Shown here: in pieces, positions 47,962 through 61,515 of the stretch
Layout of the letters: the number at the start of each line of letters is the position of its first letter
How positions within the stretch are numbered: the first letter of the stretch is position 1
NCBI GenBank assembly: GCA_963920705.1
Contig: OY987237.1
Span: 10,632,601-10,696,600, forward strand
DNA from: Odiellus spinosus
Taxonomy: Eukaryota; Arthropoda; Arachnida; Opiliones; Phalangiidae
Direction: 5' to 3'
Length of the DNA stretch: 64,000 nt
Notes under the pieces: model-generated
Told to the model about the DNA's origin: nothing
Seen by the model: the letters and a program-made list of their open reading frames with translations, nothing else
The model's database searches: none
Position numbers and translations under genes: made by a program

Positions 47962-49844
47962 TATATGGATAAGTTGTGGATTTTACTGCCCATATAATGA
48001 ATAACAAGGATTAAAAATTAGTTATTTGGAATGGAAGCGGAGTTGAAACTCTGGAATTTGCGATACTTCGAATAAAATAAACAGACTACACAAATACCCC
48101 AATTGAAAGTATATACAGTCTTATTTATGATTATAGCAGGATGCGATTCATTTTATTTTTGGTATAAAATATTTCTTATCGGTAAACCGAACTCAACGAG
48201 ATCGAAAAAAAGAAAAACTTCGACGATATGAACTTAACATTAAAAAAACCTTTCCATTTTTATCGCTGGATATTATTTACAAAAAAAATGAACGAGAGAG
48301 CGAGAGAGAGAGAGAACATACATCGCGTGTCAAATCAAAATCCAGGGGATTCAAAAAGAGAAGAGAGTGTTTCTGCACGGAAAGTGCACAGAGCTAAAAG
48401 AACAAAAAATAAAAAACTTTTCTTGTCCCTCTTCTCTTACATAACTTGCGTGTACATCCAATCAGAAATTGCATCCCATATAAAGGCACACCCAATTTTC
48501 AAACAAACGAATCAAATCGAAAAACAGAAGCCGGTAACTATGATTTATTCCAATTTGAATTGATAACACGTACAAAGCTATCTAAGAATAAACCCTGCAA
48601 CAACGGAAGTGAGTTACTCGAAGCGCAACATTTTAAAAAACAATTTCCCTGATTTTTCCAGGTTTTACCAGTGAATTTTTCCTGCATGGGCAAAAAATAT
48701 TTTGATAAACCGTAATAAAAACTACAAATTTAGCTGATTGAGGTTGGTAACAACTTAAGTCTCATTTAAGTTTATGATCAAGAACTCTCGCTTGATTTAA
48801 AATTTTTAAGAGTTTCCCTGATATTTCCAGGTATTTAGCTGATTGCTGATGTTGAACCAATTTAGTTTCATTTAAATTTATGATGGTACTTTCCAAGATT
48901 TCTGATTTATACAAAAAAAATGCTTTATATCCGCAACCAATTCAAGATGGAATAGACTATAGACTATACGCATTGAAATCTCAAACTGATTACGACAACA
49001 CAAATTTTTAATATCAGTTGACAAAGACTATTTTTACCTCTATATGGTCTAACATAGTGTATCAATCCGCCTCAATTTTTACAATGTTGTCAACTTATCC
49101 TCAACTAAAATATTGTACTCATCACCATTCGCAATTTTAACAACAATATCAATGTTACCGCGGAATAATACACAATGTCAATCACCATAGACAATAAAAT
49201 AGTACGTATATATTACGAATGTTTTCCGAGTAATATACTCGTCTACTTTCTTCCGAGTATAATAGCTTTTATTCTATGAAGAAAATCTCTTCCCATCTCT
49301 GACCTATACTTGGTATATCATTTGAACTATGCACTAAAAGGTAATGGGGACATTATAACGGCGTTCCCTATCGTTTAGAGTTGATAAATTGTACTCTATT
49401 CTTACTGGTTTGATAACGATTACTTGGCAGTTGAGTCGGATATTGTCGAGTATACGGTTTTATGGACGACAAAAAGAGTGGGTTTAGACTTAAGGAGGGG
49501 ATGATATCAACGATCCTGGGTTGCATGGGACTATCGGGGTCTCGTGAGGGAAGGTACACGCTAACACACTATCATCATCACTGAATACACACGTAACCTC
49601 TAGCTATGTCCGGCGCTCGCTATAGGCCATTCTGAGCGCGACGAGGCAAAAAAACAAAACTATACACTTTGGCGAAAACAAAAAATGGGAGAAGATCTCT
49701 AAACTGAACACGGTTTCAACTACAGTGACTATACGTTGATTTTGTATACCCCCGATTTTTCTAGGGTACCCCTATACAATTTTAATTGCTATTATAATTG
49801 ATCCTAACAGTAATTAATCCAGAAAGACCTACATTACGTAAGAA
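47962..49844. other. No gene recognised
   Basis: A 111-aa plus frame (48,228-48,563) is rich in charged residues because of a GAGA run and has no recognised domain. TTTTTCCAGG-type motifs occur at about 48,653 and 48,822. Confidence 0.45.
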
Positions 49845-50030
49845 AATTATCGGTAATTTCCAGAAATAAACTACGTCATATATCGGTAAAAAAGATTTCT
49901 TAAAATGGTGTCAACCCAGAGGTATAAAACTTTGAATATGGCGTTTTAATAGTATGATAAAACTGAAAATATAATCCATAGACATTCAAAAAATGGTGAC
50001 AGCTTCACTTTAATATTTGGCGATGTAAGG
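49845..50030. repeat. Repeat R8, copy at 49.9 kb
   Basis: AAACTACGTCATATATCGG, GTCAACCCAGAG, TTTTAATAGTATGATAAAAC and AATGGTGACAGCTTCACTTT match the 17.3- and 18.1-kb copies. Confidence 0.5.
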
Positions 50031-50048
50031 TTTGGTTGACCAGAAAAT

Positions 50049-50185
50049 CCCCGACTTATCCCTGACCTTTCACCTTCATTTAGGAAACACCCGACTTATC
50101 CCTGACCTTTTACACCCATTTTGGAAATACCCGATTTATCCATCCCTGACCTTTTACCCTCATTAAGGAAATACCCGACTTTTCC
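50049..50185 (+). repeat. Tandem repeat, about 43-bp unit, 3.3 copies
   Basis: Units contain CCCGACTTATCCCTGACCTT followed by TTTAGGAAA types. The last partial unit reads CCCGACTTTTCCAGA. A 65-aa minus frame over it is ignored. Confidence 0.8.
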
Positions 50186-52632
50186 AGAGTACGTTGGAAT
50201 CCTAAATCTAATTGTTCTGTTTCTTATGGCCCCTGTAAAATATTCCTGCCATAGCACATTAATGTTTAGAAAGAAGCCTACGACCAGGGTCAAACTTTAA
50301 CACGCGTCTCCCGTAGAACGCCTGTAGAAATGCTTTCACCCGAGGCATTTTAAATTTTAGTTTACTTTTGTTGAGTTTAGGTCATTTTATTTTGTTTATT
50401 TGATAAAATTTTGTCAACTACGACGTCACGAACAATTTAACGAGGCCCGAACTGATCCTCTTTAAAGTACAACTTGTTTGTTAAATTATTGTTTTCTTTG
50501 TTTTTTTTTAGGAAACTTTAAGATCAATATAATATTTATTTTTATAGTGTGGACTTTTAGATATTTTCTCGAGCTTAAAAAGTTGCTGAAGAATTGTAAC
50601 TTTTAGAAGAAAAAAATAAGAAAGTGTTATAGTAGCGTGGAAAAGTAGTATTGCTAAGCAGGCATCTCTATTGTTCCTCTTAAAGAAGCAACGTTGGACG
50701 CTAGTCAGCCATCCTGCCCCACTAAATCCCTGGTAGTCCCCTCCCTCAAAGCCCATTCATAACGTGATAGGTCCTATAAAAGGAAGAATGAAGTAAGAAA
50801 TTATATAATATTCATTTTAGGCTCAAAATAACAAAAAAATGTACAAATTAATATAAATGGTTAATTTATCTATGAAAATTTTAAGACTGGCTAGTCCTCC
50901 CCCAATAAAAACTATGAATTTTACTGATCGAACCATAAAAGTGCCATTGAAATTTATGATTAAGTATTCGTATTTTATAAATTTTACTAATTTCCCTGAC
51001 ATATGTAAATTTTTCTAGGGTTTCCCTGGTTTTTTGGCAACAAAACAATTCCAGGATAATTACCCTTGCAATTGATTTTAGGGATTAATAGGAATTAAAC
51101 CAAAAACATTGACTTAACATTGACTTCATTCTCCCATTAAAAATACCCTATAAATCATTGTTGAAGAGCTTCGGGATGATCTAGGGAACGCGTGGGCACC
51201 AAATTATCGCTTCCCGAAAAATATAAAGCGTGTACTAAAGACTCTATAGTCTCCAATCTCGCCGGCCATGAGTATAAAAGTTATTTATCCATGATAGTAA
51301 TGGGGGAATTCGAAACTGAACTCTATACATAACGGTTTCTATCAACGTAGGCGCACAGCGAAAGAGAAATATTTCAAGTAATTTTGAATATAAAACTTAT
51401 AAAAAAATTGCGAACAAAAAATGTTTGTAGACTATTTTGTAGTTTTCAAATTATAGTGAGAGTTGTTTTCCAGGATTTTTTCTCTACCGAGTGTGAGATT
51501 TTAAAGGTTGGATGAAATATTCTATAGAAATATTAGTTAGATATTTCTTAGCGACTTGTTAGAACACGCAAAGCAATGCCTCTTTCCATATCTCTAGCGC
51601 AACACACCACAGATATAAATATTAACCCAGCTTTGAATGTGCGAGAATCAACTACCTTGTGACTCTCGTTTCACTCTCCCTTGAAATACTTTGGAATTTA
51701 AAAAGAAAGAAGAAGCGGGGGACTTGGTTTGGATTTTTACTTTATCTACAGTTTACGTATGAGAGGGGAAAAAGTAAGTATATTTTACCAAAACGTTTCC
51801 AGCAACTGTACAGCTGGAGGAATTTGCAACAGCTATTGGGCGGTGAAACTTTATATAAGAGCTCTAAACATAAACTAAAGCGAGAAACGTTAATCTCATA
51901 AATTCTGACGTGATGTGGGGCACAAACGGTTTCGCGACAAAAATATAAATATGTCGATGATAAAAATCAAAACTTTAGTTTTAACGACGCCCAAACTTTG
52001 GTGACTAGTGATTTCTATGGTAACCTGATCTTATGCTTTTGACAGAAAGCCTCAAATATGTGAAGAAAACAAGTTGAAAATCGGATACATATCCTTATAG
52101 TCTCCTCCCCCCCCCCCCCCAAATTCCGAAATTTTAAAAAGAATATAGAGAAAATCGTAAAAAGGTCGGAAGATACAGTGTTAGAATAATAAATTTAATA
52201 CGTAGATGGTTTTAGTGTAACCTTTAAATGCGAGAAACGGAAAAGACTTAACGACGTAGACTAGATTTGATGGCCAGCATCGTGGTAATTTCGTTTCCAG
52301 ACAACTCGCAAAATATCCTTGAAATCTAGACAGGTGCCCCGGAATATAAAAGAGACAGTAAAAAAAAGGTTGAACGAGGTTCCAAGCTCTCAATAAAAGA
52401 AAAGAGTCTCGTGATCTTGAGAAAAGCAGCTGCTAATTTTCTCTCAGTCTGCATAGTATATTCTCTTCGGTTATATCGCGTGATATAATGTACGGCGTTC
52501 TTGAATAATACGCAGTCCATATTGCGCACCAAAGAGGATTAATCAAAGTATGGGGAAGAAATATACTTTCTAGATTATATTGGTAAATAGCAAAACTAAT
52601 AATTATTGCCAAAAGTATATGGCTTTATTCCT
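50186..52632. other. No gene recognised
   Basis: Frames of 82, 80, 70 and 68 aa without motifs; a TTTCCCTGAC motif near 50,991; a poly(C) run. Confidence 0.5.
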
Positions 52633-53150
52633 TAAAAGTAAACAACGCCCCGTGGCTTAATACTATCAGCAAGAATCCATTCAGGTTCCATAAGAATATG
52701 GGAAGGCCGCGATTCAATAACCATCCTCCCAAACTTTGTAGCAAAAGTTCGTCCGCTTCGAATCGATTTTTCAAGTAAATCGCTCCTGAAATCTATTATT
52801 AACCCGCGCCACTAACGACCTTGACATAATATTTTGGGTAATAAAAATGGAGCCGACCGAAAAAAGATCTAAGCGTACAAATGTTACGAAAATTGTAGAC
52901 GAACTTTTGTTACAAAGTTTGGGAGGATGGTACCAGAGGCTAAAGCTATGCTCCCATATTCTTATGGAACCTGAATGGATTCTTGCTATCAGCAAATGAC
53001 CAGGTAAATGTACCGACAGTTTCGGATTCGAGACAAGAGATCGGGAGCCCCACTCTTTGGAGAAATTTCGGAGTTGGGAGGGAAGACAATATAGTCAAGC
53101 GCGGCTCGCCTAAATTCCGCCCGTCTCTCCCGATTTAAATTATCGAGGTT
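52633..53150. repeat. Interspersed repeat R6, copy 2 (carries M7-B)
   Basis: The left end AAAAGTAAACAACGCCCCGT begins the repeat; M7-B interrupts it at 52,670-52,985, then R6 continues with CAAATGACCAGG to about CGATTTAAATTATCGAGG. The right terminus was not found. Confidence 0.65.
52670..52985 (+). mobile_element. M7-B MITE, copy 2, nested in repeat R6
   Basis: A 316-bp copy nearly identical to the one at 12.3 kb. A perfect 7-bp duplication CTATCAG lies at 52,663-52,669 and 52,986-52,992. It has inserted into a copy of repeat R6; the R6 copy at 2,345 has the uninterrupted site (CTATTAG). Confidence 0.93.
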
Positions 53151-54144
53151 CTATAGGGAATAAATGCAGATGACGTACCTATATAGCTCCGATTTTGCTG
53201 GAATTTGTTTTATGGACTAATATAAGTGTACTGAACACGAATATGAAATATTTAGCGTTCCCTACCAACAGACAGACGTACCTATAGAATTATATATTTT
53301 GATAATTCATATTCCTTCGACAAAAATGATAACCGTATTATATCGCGTGATTTTAATGAAAACTTCATAAGTCTTGGAAATTTAATGAACATGAATTTAT
53401 ATTTTTCTTTGGAATAAATTTACTTATCATCAACCCGCATGCTCGAGTGACATAGAGGATTATTCGACATTGTTAATTAGCCACCTCTTTGAATAATTAA
53501 AACCCCCATTCTTTCCTTAATGTCACTCAAAAATACACGAATAAAAGGAGTGCCTATCACATGGAATCCAGATATTTATTTTCAAGAACATTTTAACTAA
53601 TCCTAAATAACCAGTAACTAAAAGCCGACAAGATATAGGAAGAAAACGTATTTATAAAAATATCACGTGACAGTTACTTCAAATTTTTTTATACCCAACT
53701 CCCCCAAAAATAATCTCATTTCATCTCCACATATAATCCTCCTTGATATATTTACGTCACTCACCCCAGGCACGCGCCAAGCCATATCAGTGGTTGCCAT
53801 TAGGTATAAAACTATTTCTATAAGAGCTAATAGAGCGGGCATTTACTGAGAGAGAGAGGGAATGTTCCAAGAAAGGAAGAATAGTTAGGGGAAAAAAAGG
53901 AAAATAAATAGGAAGAGTAACGTCTCTAGCGCCATCTAAGGGTGTCTAAAGCTATTAAGACGCTGGGACTGAGGCAAAAAGAGAGGTTTTTCGAGACGGA
54001 TTGGCCCACTATCACGAGTCCCTGGCCAACTCTTATGGGGCGCAGAGAGAGGGAGTCAAGACAAGGCTTTATACATTGGCCACAGATGGGGAAAGTCTTC
54101 TCTAAGCATTGACGAGTGAAGATCAGTTCACACGGCCCCTAACA
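53151..54144. other. No gene recognised
   Basis: AT-rich, with one short frame. Confidence 0.5.
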
Positions 54145-54430
54145 CGCTTATTTTTTTCCACAAATCGCTGTGCCTTATCTAGGAGTAGTAAAGCAATCCT
54201 GCCATAAGATATATCCAAGGTTCTGAAAAACGTATCATTCTCGTATAAGCGTAGATTTACTGACCAAGCTCTTGAATGAATATAGAACTAACAGTTCATT
54301 TTCTTCACTAATCACTGTGCCTTATCTAGGAGTAATAACTATCTACCATAAGATTTATCCAAGGTTCTGGAAAACAGAACTGTTATAGTATAAAGGTAGA
54401 TTTTTGACCAATGGTCTTGAATGAATTATA
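54145..54430 (+). repeat. Tandem duplication, period about 147 bp
   Basis: CTGTGCCTTATCTAGGAGTA begins at 54,168 and 54,315. Both copies include CCATAAGAT, ATCCAAGGTTCTG and CTTGAATGAAT. Confidence 0.85.
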
Positions 54431-57346
54431 AAAGGGAAGGGACATACTCAGCATATCCCTAATGAATGCTTTAGTGGCGCGTATAGAGAATCTAACTAAC
54501 TTTAAAGAATGGAGTTTTGTTTTCTACTTTACGGGTCAGATCACCATGTAATGATGAAGAGAAAGGGCTAAAATTTCGAAATGCCTCCCAATTAAGCAAC
54601 TAACGGTTCAAATTAAGAAATAAGAGTAGAAAAACGTTTTCGCGCCCAGAAAGAAACATCTAAAATTAATCACATACGCGTGATTCGTGTTGGTCACAGT
54701 TTAGGATCTCTATTAATTCTAATTCCGGTATTATTCGGAAAATTCACTTTTTGATGACGATATAGGTTGTAAAACTATTAAGATATATGTGAAAAAAGCT
54801 AAATTTTCAAAAGGCTCCAAAAATTATCTCCTTATTATTAAATTTAATCTTTGGGCCCACTGAAGATCACTTATGGACCCCCAATTGTGTCCCTTTTGCC
54901 TACCCCAATAACGTTTTAAATCCAAATCAAATGAAAATACCGCGAATAATTTAAATTATGGACCGAGAAAGAGGCAAGCTAAAGTTTTACGTACACAGGT
55001 GAGAGTTCACTGCAAAGACGACTCATTTTTATAAAGAGCATTTCAGGACCTGATCACAGTCTATATTAGTAAATCCCGAAAAAAGGTGCAGTGTGAAACA
55101 TCCTTAACGGGAAGGGGGTTACTCTAGTGTAGATTCTAGGTGGGGGAGGTATAGATTGGGGCATCTACGAGCCCCCTGTGGACCATTCTTGTTTCAGGGG
55201 TCCCATTCCTTAAAAGGAGAAAACGGTTTCTTCGCTATTATCCAACAGAACTAGGCTGTTAGGGCAAAGGCGCGTACAAGCCTTTGAAGGGCGGGAGAGG
55301 GCAGAGTAGGGGTGGGCAATCGGTTATAGTAGGGGTAAAGGAAAAAGTGTAATTCATAACGGCCATTTCGTTACACATTTTCTTTTTCTTCTCTTTCTCT
55401 CCCCTCTTTCTGTCTGATTTTCTTTTTCTTTTTATTTTTCGACGTTTGGGTTTAGGGAAGAGGGTTGATGTCTGGAGTGCTAAATGATCTGACATTGAGA
55501 AAGCTATTATACTCCAGGTTGGTTGGACAAACAATGCCTTCTTCATACCCACCATTCATCCCCCGCATCCTATAGCTGATCTCGGAATCGTAATAGTTCG
55601 CGTGATGGTCTCTTTAACTATCAAGGGTGTTGTCCTATAGTCCGTATATCGATGGAAAATGATTTTTAGATTGAACTTGTATTTTCGTGCTTTTGTAATG
55701 AAGCCCTAGTCATAATCATTAAAATATATTTGTTTTTAATATATAATAAACAAAAACAAACCAATATTAAGCTTGAAATAACTAGTTAACTTACACGGAA
55801 AGTAGTCATTGAGAGTTTTGGCAATAAATTCGCGACATTCTTGTCCAACTTACCAGTTGAATTTTTATTTATTTTTTATTAAAGTCTGATGTAGTTTACG
55901 TAGAAAGATCATAGATGTTACCTACGTTAGCCAATTTTAACACAGATTTAGGCCGTTTAAATTTAGGAGCATTGACATCATTAAGTGTGATTTAACCCCC
56001 CTTTCCTAAATCAAGTTTCTTCTAAATAGATACTAATGTTTATGACAACATCAACTAGAGACGAATTTCTATATCCCTTAAGTTAAAAGAAATCTCTAAA
56101 TAAATCCTCATTATATGAAAATGAGGACTGCTAGGTGTCTAAAAATATCCCCATTCCTAGCTGAGAAACATACCCCCTCATTTCATTTTTAAAACTTTAT
56201 TTTCTCTAATCGGCCGCGAAAAAGGTTTTCAAATGAAAAAAATAAAAATAAAAAAATGACAGAAGGGTGTGTGTGAAAATGAGGGGAGGCATTTCAGACT
56301 CTGCTAAGAAGAGTGTATATGGAAGATGGGGAAGTTGAGCTAGAGATGACAGAGGAGGCCGCAAAACGCGAACTCAAAACATCTTTCCAACCCTTGACAT
56401 CTTTAAGCCGTTGTCGCTTGCCCGTCAACTCCCGAACAAAACTTCGCAACGGCAGCTATAAAATTTATCCACAAAACCAAACGGAATAAAATGGATTCCA
56501 CGCTTAGGGTCTTAAAGACCAAATGTGAAGTCAGAATGTGATTTGTTTTATTTAGAGGGAAGTAAATCATCAGCTTTAAACTATATTTTAATTTCAACTT
56601 TTATACGCTAAACCTAATAATTATTTAATTTTAACGTTGCCCAATCTCAATTGTGACGTCAATTTCCAGAAAACGCGAATTAATAACGGTGGCGACATCT
56701 ATGACCTTTCCTCTATATATATATAACTATAAATTGTTAAATAGTTCAACTATTATGTCATCTTTTATAATCTACTTCATTCGCGATGCAATTAAATAAA
56801 TTTAAAGCTATAGTAATCAGACTAGGAGTATATGAGTAACAACATTTTCAAAAAATGTCGTTACCTTTAACCATTATTATGTTAATTTACGTTTAGAATT
56901 TTTGTTTAAACAACTAAACACTTCAAAATATTCTAGATTTAATTTTGATACTGCAACTACACTTTGCGTTCGAGCACATTGCAAAGAAGCGAAAGGTCTT
57001 GCACACGAATACGCGAAGTTACACATCACAGGGTATAAAAACAGTTCTGCAAAAATGTACGCATCATCAGTTAAGTCTATTTAAACGCTATGAACTTGCG
57101 ATGAAAATAAGTTGGACAACAAGAATTGGACTTTAGCTCATCCTATATAAATCTCCCACCAACCACCAACATCCTAGAAAACTATCAGCTTCGTTTTGAA
57201 AAGAAGTCTGACTTTTTAACGGAGAGAAACTAACATTTTCTTTCTTTTCAACACCAGAATTCGTATATAGTCAGAATTGGTTTGAGTTTTCAGTTTGAAG
57301 TTAAAATGAGCCTTAGTTTTTAAGCCAATTTAATGCAGACAGTTTC
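54431..57346. other. No gene recognised
   Basis: About 2.9 kb. A 98-aa minus frame at 55,259-55,555 contains a lysine/arginine run from a CTTTTTCTT-rich stretch and is not convincing. Confidence 0.5.
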
Positions 57347-57353
57347 ATACGTG

Positions 57354-57691
57354 CAGAAGCCGATGAAACCCTCCTTTGAAGTCTACTACTCTAATGTTCC
57401 ATATAGCGCTCCTCTCTGTATGGGTAAAATTCACAATTTTACGAGATCGGAGGGGTCCAACTTCATACCCCCCTGTCTACGGAAAATTGGAAATTCTCTC
57501 TCTCCACAAACGACGACGTTTTTTTGACGAACTCCAAGGCTGCTAGAGATATTCGCTCGACGAACTCCCGCTCCGAAAATATCTACCGTTAGGAGGCGTA
57601 CGAATCGCGCTTTTTGAAACTAACCCATACAGAGAGGGGTAGACAAGACCCTGGAGTAATAGACTTCAAAGGAGGGTTTCATCGGCTTCTG
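57354..57691 (-). mobile_element. M7-A MITE, copy 2
   Basis: A 338-bp copy, reversed relative to the 25.2-kb copy. Termini are CAGAAGCCGATG and its complement. A perfect 7-bp duplication ATACGTG flanks it at 57,347-57,353 and 57,692-57,698. Confidence 0.93.
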
Positions 57692-58357
57692 ATACGTGCT
57701 ATTAGACTAAAAAGATTTCAAATTCCACAATGTCGTTCAAATAATAAAATTTCCAGGAATAACACGGTAGTTCTAAAAATTATATTTCCATCCGTTATTC
57801 TTGTAACGACTCTTTTGATCCCTTTTAAGAATAGAAGTGATAAGTCTTCTACTATTTTTTTCTCCCTTTCTCGCTTTCTTTCTTTCTCTTTTTTAGGATA
57901 GGTTACGTTTAAGAGGAAAGGGCATTTGTACATTACGGTCCGTTAAAGTTTTCAATCTCCCCACAAAAAGATGACCATTTCTGGCCAACAGCTTTTTTTC
58001 CCTTTTTACTTTTTCTTTTCTTTTCCGGAGATGATTTTTTTTCCTTTCATCACAAATCATCCCTCATACAGTACCTCCCCATTGACACGGCGCTATTACA
58101 CAGACCTTACACATATGGACTCAGGAGTTATGTTATGATCAAGGTTATTGGGCTTTGGAGGTACCCTAATATTTTACTAAAAATAGAGCTAAAGTTTGAA
58201 GGAATGAACAAAGATGATAAATGGATAAATATTTAACAAACTGAGCGTTCTTCGTTTGTTAGATGTATAAGAAATTTAACGCGTTAACGAATACGTTTAG
58301 AATTTCAATTTTCCTGACTTTTCGAGATTTTCTATGACCCTATTTAATCATATTCAC

Positions 58358-58565
58358 TTAAAGGGATAATGCAACCTAACAACAAGTGATTTTTTTTATC
58401 GATTCCTTATTGTTTAATTAGGCCTAATCCACTAGTGAAAAACGTTACGAACAAATATTAACGTTTAAGTTTTAAATTTATTTCTAGTTTAATATTTGTT
58501 TTAGGCCTACTTAAAGGAAATTTAATAGATAAATTACTTGTTACTGGGTTGCATTATCCCTTTAA
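58358..58565. mobile_element. K-1 MITE, internally deleted
   Basis: 208 bp from TTAA to TTAA, with typical ends TTAAAGGGATAATGCAACC and GGTTGCATTATCCCTTTAA. The inner palindrome is missing, so only the outer arms remain. Confidence 0.87.
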
Positions 58566-59328
58566 CAAATGTGATAGTACATTTCTTTTTTGTTCAAGAC
58601 ATCATCTGAAACGAACGGGATGTTTTGACGCATTTTTAAATTACCTGATGTTTATGCTAATTTTCAAATTCCCGGACTTTCGCTGCCACTTAACTTAGCC
58701 TGCTTCTTTTAGCCTAATGTTAATTTCCCAGAGATTGAGATTTAGTATTAATTTTTCGTATAGATTATTTTCAGATTTAGACTCTTCGTTCAGTCATTAG
58801 TATTGCTTTTTCCCTAACCTTTCCCAAGGCTGTTAATTTTTCCATACGGAAATTTTTAAGCCTTCTTATAAATTAAACTTTTTCCCACGTTTAATTTGAC
58901 CCAATGTCAACCCTACTTAAAATTGAATGTATATTTTCTTTTCCAGAAAATACCCCGCCCTAGCCCCAAATATAAATGGCGTACAACCTCTAATCTAATA
59001 TTTTTAAATCTCATAAATCATAAGAATCTACAATTACCCAATATTGCATACATATTCAGAAAGCAGACTAAAAGATTATAAAATCTTAAAAAGACATTAA
59101 TGCGAACAAGATTAAATTCCACTTTTTCTCCCTCACATTTCTGGCAGCCAAGTTTTTTTTACGTACTTTTCATCTTAGTGCGAAATAATCATAACTTCGT
59201 GACTTAAAATAAATCTAAACTATATATATCATTTATAGTTTATTCCACATTCATTTGGCAGCACGCAAAAAGCTAAGGCTACTCGTTATATATTTATGAT
59301 TTGTTTACAAAAATATTGTCAGGTATAG

Positions 59329-59667
59329 CAGAAGCCGATGAAACCCTCCTTTGAAGTCTATTACTCCCGGATCTTGTCTACCCCTCTCTGTATGGGTTAT
59401 TCTCAAGAGGCGCGATTCGTATGCCTCCTAACGGTAGAAGTTTTCGGAGAGGGAGCTCGTCGAGCGAATATCTCTAGCAGCCTTGAAGTTAGTCCAAAAA
59501 ACGTCGTCGTTTGTGGAGAGAGAGAGAATTTCCAATTTTCCGTAGACAGGGGGGATGAAGTAGGACCCCTTCTAACTCGTAAAATTGGGAATTTTACCCA
59601 TACAGAGAGGAGCGCTATATGGAACATTGGAGTAGTAGACTTCAAAGGAGGGTTTCATCGGCTTCTG
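59329..59667 (+). mobile_element. M7-A MITE, copy 3
   Basis: A 339-bp copy with a perfect 7-bp target duplication GGTATAG at 59,322-59,328 and 59,668-59,674. A 125-aa open frame that begins 10 bp inside the left end spans the whole element and runs past its right end; it is broken in other copies and is taken as chance. Confidence 0.93.
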
Positions 59668-59674
59668 GGTATAG

Positions 59675-61140
59675 GAATATCAAGAGAAAGTCGAATTTTA
59701 TCTTCTTTTCATTGACGTTCAAAGCTAGTTATTCTGGGTCTGGAGCGATGGGTCGGACACTTGTCAAAATCCAGTACACTTTGGACGAAATCAAAAATCT
59801 CTGAATATTCTCTAGATGGGAAATAAACATTGAAGTCCCAGAAATCATTCCCAAAAACAGCTTTAAAATCTCTAAATCTTTGGAAAATGCATAAATCCAG
59901 TACGCAATAATGGTAAGTGTCTGATCCCTCGGTCTGGGTAGATGATTGGCGTATAAGTAATTAACTGTCTCACCAACAGCACGCTATGATAATAAGCCCA
60001 ACACCCTTGTGGGTTTTTTGTAGTAGTAAATTGAAATCTTCAATTGTATGTTACCCGCGAACGAAAAGCCTTACATGTAAAATACTTTGGATATGGTAGT
60101 TTTTTAATATGCTAAAGAAATTGTGCGCAAATTGGTATCGTTCAAGTAGAGAGGTTCCAATATTATGTTATATACTCCCCATTTGATTGGCTCTTGGTTC
60201 CATCCCCTTCCAAAACCTTGATATTTGATATTTACAATATTTTTGAACTGAGTTAGCGATATTTGAAATTTTTAGCGACAGGGTTAAGTTGAAAGAAAAA
60301 AAAAAAAAAAAAAAAAACTGAAAGTCAGATTTGAATAGGAAACAAGTAAAAAATAACGCATCGAAGCGAATACTAAGCCAACCCCCATATTTTTTCCCTT
60401 TTAAATAACGCCGCTTACTCTCTTCGACGACGACGACGACGACGGTTAAAAAGGGCAGTCCATCTGTTTTCACTGAGCTTTTATTTTTCCAAGCGGAAAT
60501 TTTAATACACCCTCCCCCATTCCTTTCAGTAGTTCAAATACTCGAATTTTTTTTTAATATACTTCTCTTTTCCTATAACAAGACTCTCAAGAGAAATAAT
60601 TTCCTATTAATTTTGATAAATCAACATTAAAATCAATCATTTCTTTCAATCTTAAGTAGCGATGCCTGCGCCCGTGGAATAAAAACGACCCTTAAAGGAT
60701 GGATGGAAACGAACAGTTACCATGAGGCTGCTTATTTGATTGTATTTAAAAGAACGTCTAACAGTTTCACGAGGGGGCAGACACTCGCGAACTCAGGTGT
60801 ACAAACTCAGAGTTCAAACTCAATGCAAGGTGAAAGCTGAACTCAGTGAACTCAGGTGTACAGCGAATTCAAGAGTGTGACCGCTCGCAGTTTCAAGGCC
60901 TTGGGTGTGGCATGAAAACGCAAGACCATACATTTTAAGATGCGCCATGGAGAAAAGCGGTCGTTTTATGGCCCTATACTTTAGACTTTTTTTGGCTTCT
61001 AGGTTAGGCTGACTTATTTAGTTTTATACTTAATTTAACTGCAGGCATTTTTGACTAATTACCCCGAGGAACATTTGCCACTTCTCTCGTATTTAATTTT
61101 TAAATTAGCTTCAAATATCACCAAAAATAGTATTTCCTAC
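59675..61140. other. No gene recognised
   Basis: Contains the CGA microsatellite and a direct repeat GAACTCAGGTGTACA at about 60,789 and 60,848. Confidence 0.5.
60425..60443 (+). repeat. (CGA)6 microsatellite
   Basis: Perfect CGA triplets, inside a minus-strand frame of no recognised identity. Confidence 0.9.
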
Positions 61141-61247
61141 TAATACCCTTTTCAGACGAGGCGTAATTAGCCGGCATTATCAGTTCAAAAAACCTCGGTT
61201 AAATCTGATTAAACCAGTTAATTATGCCTCGTCTGAAGAGGGTATTA
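61141..61247. mobile_element. Short MITE with TAATACCC ends
   Basis: 107 bp, TAATACCCTTTTCAGACGAG to its complement, with arms of about 29 bp. The GACGAGGCGTAATTA stretch pairs with TAATTATGCCTCGTC. Class not determined. Confidence 0.65.
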
Positions 61248-61515
61248 GGTACGATTTGCTAAAAGACGGCTGAAGATATTTCCAAGCGGTTTTATATAAT
61301 TTTTAAAGGTTAAACGCGTTATTTGCTCGAAGGTTAATTTAATTACCTATATTTAAAGTGGATTTATCCCATTACATTGTTAGCTGCAATAAATCTATAA
61401 GCTTGGCTACCCGTAATTGAATCCAATCTATCTCGAAGCGCTCGAATACTATTGATTCTACGCATTTTGAAATTGAAAAACTATTCTATCCCCTTAAATT
61501 ATAGGTACGTATTAC

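Noticed and set aside
48228..48563. A 111-aa plus-strand frame rich in charged residues
   Set aside because: The charged part comes from a GAGA-type low-complexity run; no domain seen.
59338..59715. A 125-aa frame, the longest in the window
   Set aside because: It covers nearly all of an M7-A MITE and runs out of it into unique DNA; other copies break the frame.
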